Source: Bordetella parapertussis
GTDB lineage: Bacteria; Pseudomonadota; Gammaproteobacteria; Burkholderiales; Burkholderiaceae_B
Length of the DNA: 9,006 bases
Assembly (NCBI GenBank): GCA_943331855.1
Contig: CALQNE010000136.1
Coordinates: 1 to 9,006, forward strand
Direction: 5' to 3'
Part shown: piece by piece, positions 6,716 through 9,006 of the stretch
Layout: each line of letters starts with the position of its first letter
Position numbering within the stretch: position 1 is the first letter of the stretch
Program-made: the position numbers and the translations under genes
Notes under the pieces: model-generated
Told to the model about the DNA's origin: nothing
The model's database searches: none
Seen by the model: the letters and a program-made list of their open reading frames with translations, nothing else

Positions 6716-7891
6716 CTATGTGTTGCGATTGGGATGTTGATGGTCATAGCCTGTGATGTCCAGACCAAAACCAGGCATGATGCTGGGCATTTTGCGAGGA
6801 CGCGCCATCAGACGCATTTGACCGACTTTAAGATCACGCAAAATTTGTGCGCCCATGCCGTACGTGCGTAAATCCATGCGGCCCGACTCACGCTTAACGG
6901 GGGGCTTGGTTTGACCCGGCCAAGCACTGACTTGACCGAATAGATGTTCGGCAGAACCCTGGCAATTTAAAAACACCATCACGCCGGCAGGTGCCGCCTT
7001 GATGGCTTGCAAGGCTTCGCCCACGCCCCAGGTATGACCGGCGCTGTGAATATCGAGGAGGTCAAGCATTGAGGTGGGTTCGTGGACCCGAACAAGCGTT
7101 TCGCGCAGGGGATCGACCTCGCCAGAAATCAAGGCGATGTGGGGGTTGCCCGCAACCGTATCGCGGTAAGCAACCATCTGAAATGTGCCCCAGGCAGTTT
7201 GAATTTCGCGTGTGCCGACGCGCTCGATGACCGACTCGTGTTCGCTGCGATACTGAATCAGATCGGCAATCGTACCGATCTTTAACTTGTGCGTACGGCC
7301 ATATTCGATGAGGTCGGGCAAACGCGCCATTGTGCCGTCAGCCTTGAGGATTTCACAGATGACAGCCGCGGGCGTTAAACCCGCCATGCGCGTGAGATCA
7401 CAGCCGGCTTCAGTGTGCCCAGCGCGCACCAAGACGCCCCCGGGAACTGCTTTCAGTGGAAAGATATGCCCGGGTTGCACGAGATCTTGCGCTTTGGCAT
7501 CGCGCGCCACAGCGACCTGAACGGTGCGCGCCCGGTCGGCTACCGAGATGCCCGTTTCGACGCCTTCAGCCGCCTCAATGGAGACTGTGAAGTTGGTGCC
7601 GTAGGCGGTCCCATTGCGCGCAGACATCAAAGGGAGTTCGAGCTGTTTGCAGCGCTCTTCGGTCAGCGTCAGGCACACCAAGCCACGACCATGGGTGACC
7701 ATAAAATTAATCGCCTCGGGGGTCACAAACTCGGCGGCCATCACCAGGTCGCCCTCGTTTTCACGATCTTCTTCGTCGACCAAGATCACCATTCGGCCGG
7801 CACGAAGCTCGTCAATGATCTCGGAAACAGGCGAGATCGCAGAGGCGGGTACGGGGTCAGACGAGCTTGCGAGTGAAATTTTGGCGGACAT
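6716..7891 (-). CDS. ribBA: 3,4-dihydroxy-2-butanone-4-phosphate synthase with degenerate GTP cyclohydrolase II-like domain (RibBX type)
   Basis: The N-terminal RibB domain converts ribulose 5-phosphate to formate and 3,4-dihydroxy-2-butanone 4-phosphate for RibH. It is intact: [12 protein letters not shown] (38-49), THGRGLVC (66-73), [16 protein letters not shown] (from 156). The C-terminal part, about 222-391, resembles GTP cyclohydrolase II, retaining VRVHEPTS and [13 protein letters not shown]. It lacks the three zinc cysteines: the CxxGD...RCDCG region reads TSMLD...SAGHTWG. It also lacks the RQEGRG catalytic motif, which reads NCQGSAEH. This is the RibBX variant known in proteobacteria, so GTP cyclohydrolase activity is not expected and a separate RibA is needed; automatic annotation would call it bifunctional RibBA. 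I start at ATG 7891 (MSAKIS). An in-frame upstream codon at 7984 would run through the promoter. No strong ribosome site is seen. It is the first gene of the six-gene operon. Confidence 0.94.
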   Translation of the reverse strand: MSAKISLASSSDPVPASAISPVSEIIDELRAGRMVILVDEEDRENEGDLVMAAEFVTPEAINFMVTHGRGLVCLTLTEERCKQLELPLMSARNGTAYGTNFTVSIEAAEGVETGISVADRARTVQVAVARDAKAQDLVQPGHIFPLKAVPGGVLVRAGHTEAGCDLTRMAGLTPAAVICEILKADGTMARLPDLIEYGRTHKLKIGTIADLIQYRSEHESVIERVGTREIQTAWGTFQMVAYRDTVAGNPHIALISGEVDPLRETLVRVHEPTSMLDLLDIHSAGHTWGVGEALQAIKAAPAGVMVFLNCQGSAEHLFGQVSAWPGQTKPPVKRESGRMDLRTYGMGAQILRDLKVGQMRLMARPRKMPSIMPGFGLDITGYDHQHPNRNT

Positions 7892-7924
7892 GATGTTTAA
7901 ATAAACGGGCTTCAGTAGACGCCT

Positions 7925-7930
7925 ATTATA
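7925..7930 (-). promoter_or_regulatory. Consensus -10 box for the ribBA-ribH-nusB-thiL-pgpA-pncC operon
   Basis: The minus strand reads TATAAT, a perfect -10 hexamer, in the short spacer between ribBA and the divergent HAD gene. Transcription from it would start about 7918, giving a leader of roughly 27 nt. I see no good -35 hexamer at 16-18 nt upstream, where the DNA is G-rich (GAGGGG), so an activator or an additional promoter may contribute. Confidence 0.45.
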
Positions 7931-7982
7931 GAATCGTTCAGCAGGATCCCCTCGGCGCCCTCCAAAACCCTTGAAAAGCCCC

Positions 7983-8783
7983 ATGCAAGCACTTCATACG
8001 ATGGATTTAAGCGTGGCGAAACAGATTCGCTTTGTGTTGACGGATATTGACGACACCGTCACGACAGAAGGCAGACTCACGGCCGCCGCCTACGAAGCGC
8101 TTGAACAGTTATCGGCGGCTGGGATCACTGTGATCCCGATTACGGGGCGCCCCGCCGGCTGGTGCGACCATATCGCCAGAATGTGGCCTGTTTTTGCTGT
8201 GGTCGGCGAAAACGGCGCGTTTTACATGCGCTACGACCGCAGCGCGCGCAAAATGGTAACGCACCAATGGGCCACTCAGGTACATTTGGAAGCCAATCGA
8301 AAAAAACTTGACCACCTCGCTCTTGAGATTTTGCAAACCGTGCCGGGCTCTGCGCTTGCGAGCGACCAAAGCTATCGCCTAGCGGACCTGGCCATCGACT
8401 TTTGTGAAGACGTCGAGCCACTGCCCGACGCGGCCGTGCAACAGATTGTGTCGCTTTTTAAACGCGCCGGCGCACAGGCCAAAGTCAGCTCCATCCATGT
8501 CAATGGCTGGTTTGGCGACTACGACAAGTTATCCATGACCAAAACACTCTTTGCCCGCGAGTTCGGCACTCACCTTCAAGGCGACGACACACAGATTTTG
8601 TTTATCGGGGATTCGCCCAACGATGAGCCAATGTTTGAGTTTTTTAGCTCTTCGGTGGGCGTGGCGAATATTCAAAAACAATTACATCGTTTGACGCATC
8701 AACCCAAGTTTGTAACCCCTTCTGAAGGGGGCACCGGTTTTGTTGAAATGGCCCGCCAACTACTCGTTGCGCGCAAAGTCTGA
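7983..8783 (+). CDS. HAD-IIB family hydrolase (sugar-phosphatase-like)
   Basis: A 266-residue haloacid-dehalogenase-type phosphatase. Motif I is LTDIDDTVT (19-27) with nucleophile Asp21 and general acid Asp23; motif II is PITGRPAGW, with Thr in the usual place; the motif III lysine is probably Lys182 in DYDKLS; motif IV is GDSPNDEPMF (209-218), with Asp210 and Asp214 for Mg binding. The spacing leaves a C2-type cap between motifs II and III, as in the Cof, sucrose-phosphatase and mannosyl-3-phosphoglycerate-phosphatase branch. The exact substrate cannot be read from sequence. ATG 7983 is chosen; TTG 7971 and ATG 8001 are in-frame alternatives, and none has a clear ribosome site. It is divergent from ribBA across about 90 bp, and the following gene starts 162 bp downstream. 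Confidence 0.88.
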   Translation: MQALHTMDLSVAKQIRFVLTDIDDTVTTEGRLTAAAYEALEQLSAAGITVIPITGRPAGWCDHIARMWPVFAVVGENGAFYMRYDRSARKMVTHQWATQVHLEANRKKLDHLALEILQTVPGSALASDQSYRLADLAIDFCEDVEPLPDAAVQQIVSLFKRAGAQAKVSSIHVNGWFGDYDKLSMTKTLFAREFGTHLQGDDTQILFIGDSPNDEPMFEFFSSSVGVANIQKQLHRLTHQPKFVTPSEGGTGFVEMARQLLVARKV

Positions 8784-8788
8784 TTCAA

Positions 8789-8802
8789 GTGATATAGATC
8801 AA
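8789..8802. promoter_or_regulatory. FNR/CRP-type operator
   Basis: GTGATATAGATCAA matches the FNR consensus TTGAT-N4-ATCAA at 9 of 10 defined positions; only the first base differs. It lies just after the HAD gene stop and about 150 bp before the next start codon, so it most likely serves the gene beginning at 8946 or an unseen transcript. CRP-family relatives bind similar half-sites, so the regulator is not certain. Confidence 0.45.
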
Positions 8803-8876
8803 ATGCACCGGCACCGGAAGCACTTACACTTGCCCTGAAAGCTAGCGGCTATATTTACCCCCATTTTTTCAGATTT

Positions 8877-8888
8877 ATGACATGTCAT
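8877..8888. repeat. Perfect 12-bp palindrome ATGACATGTCAT
   Basis: The 12 bases equal their own reverse complement. The site is centred about 63 bp before the ATG at 8946 and just upstream of a plausible -10 (TACAAT, 8911-8916), where an operator would sit. The binding factor is unknown. A palindrome of this length can also arise by chance. Confidence 0.4.
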
Positions 8889-8894
8889 CATTTT

Positions 8895-8916
8895 TGACCT
8901 TGTGGGTCACTACAAT
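8895..8916 (+). promoter_or_regulatory. Candidate -10 with adjoining dyad upstream of the CYTH-like gene
   Basis: TACAAT (8911-8916) matches the -10 consensus at 5 of 6 positions and would give a leader of about 24 nt. Directly upstream, TGACC (8895-8899) and GGTCA (8905-8909) form an inverted repeat with a 5-nt spacer, placed between the expected -35 and -10. No good -35 is seen at 17 nt (TCATTT). A repressor or activator site is possible. Confidence 0.33.
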
Positions 8917-8945
8917 GCCGCGCAACACTCACCCTAAAGTTAGCC

Positions 8946-9006
8946 ATGGCTGAACAAGAACTCAAGCTACATGTACCAAAAGAGGCACGCGCGGGCGTTG
9001 AGAAAG
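8946..9006 (+). CDS. Probable CYTH-domain protein (triphosphatase family), N-terminus only
   Basis: Only the first 20 codons are in the window (MAEQELKLHVPKEARAGVEK, continuing past the edge). Residues 3-7, EQELK, fit the ExExK signature at the start of CYTH domains, whose two glutamates and lysine bind metal and the triphosphate. The following hydrophobic-charged pattern LHVPKEA also fits the first strand. Proteobacterial members often act on inorganic triphosphate and may carry a C-terminal CHAD domain, which cannot be seen here. No clear Shine-Dalgarno precedes ATG 8946. The assignment rests on a short stretch and is tentative in function. Confidence 0.6.
   Translation, partial: MAEQELKLHVPKEARAGVEK

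Noticed and set aside
7415..7876. 153-codon open frame on the plus strand opposite ribBA
   Set aside because: It lies wholly antisense to the conserved RibB domain and its translation resembles no protein I recognise; it is a by-product of the GC-rich codons on the other strand.
7892..7984. N-terminal extension of RibBA up to 7984
   Set aside because: The extension is Arg/Gly-rich, unlike RibB, and covers the TATAAT box and the start of the divergent gene; ATG 7891 begins a normal RibB.
8716..8730. CCCCTT-CTG-AAGGGG hairpin
   Set aside because: It is inside the HAD coding region, with a 3-nt loop and no following T-run, so it is not a terminator of that gene.

Overview
The window looks like a piece of a betaproteobacterial chromosome, most likely Burkholderiales close to Alcaligenaceae. 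The basis is the gene order ribBA-ribH-nusB-thiL-pgpA-pncC with a convergent pyrF, the protein sequences, the moderately GC-rich coding DNA and a Gram-negative autotransporter barrel. This placement is inference; no 16S or other marker gene is present.

Layout. Bases 1-343 (+) are the last 113 codons of an autotransporter-type outer-membrane beta-barrel. Facing it is a secreted YHYH-domain protein (416-1315, -) in clearly AT-richer DNA. Next is a two-gene minus-strand unit: a fused double 4-oxalocrotonate-tautomerase-like enzyme (2298-2672) and a crotonase-family protein (1489-2292). A 172-bp divergent spacer separates it from pyrF (2845-3660, +), which converges on a compact six-gene minus-strand operon running from 7891 down to 3674: ribBA, ribH, nusB, thiL, pgpA, pncC. 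The divergent gene at 7983-8783 (+) is a HAD-IIB phosphatase. The window ends with the first 20 codons of a probable CYTH-domain protein (8946 onward, +), preceded by a spacer with an FNR-like box and two short dyads.

How the genes relate. The large operon combines two steps of riboflavin synthesis (RibB making the four-carbon unit, RibH making lumazine), the antitermination factor NusB, thiamine-phosphate kinase, phosphatidylglycerophosphate phosphatase and NMN amidase. It is a housekeeping set of cofactor, membrane-lipid and NAD-salvage functions with short gaps, and it has a consensus -10 box and a leader of only about 27 nt. The RibA half of RibBA has lost the zinc cysteines and catalytic motif of GTP cyclohydrolase II (the RibBX type), so a separate RibA must exist elsewhere in the genome.

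No RNA gene, CRISPR array, insertion sequence or complete new system is visible. The points most worth a second look are the tautomerase, whose two 60-residue repeats divide the 4-OT catalytic residues between them, the crotonase beside it with non-canonical catalytic positions, the AT-rich YHYH gene, and the regulatory-looking spacer at 8784-8945.
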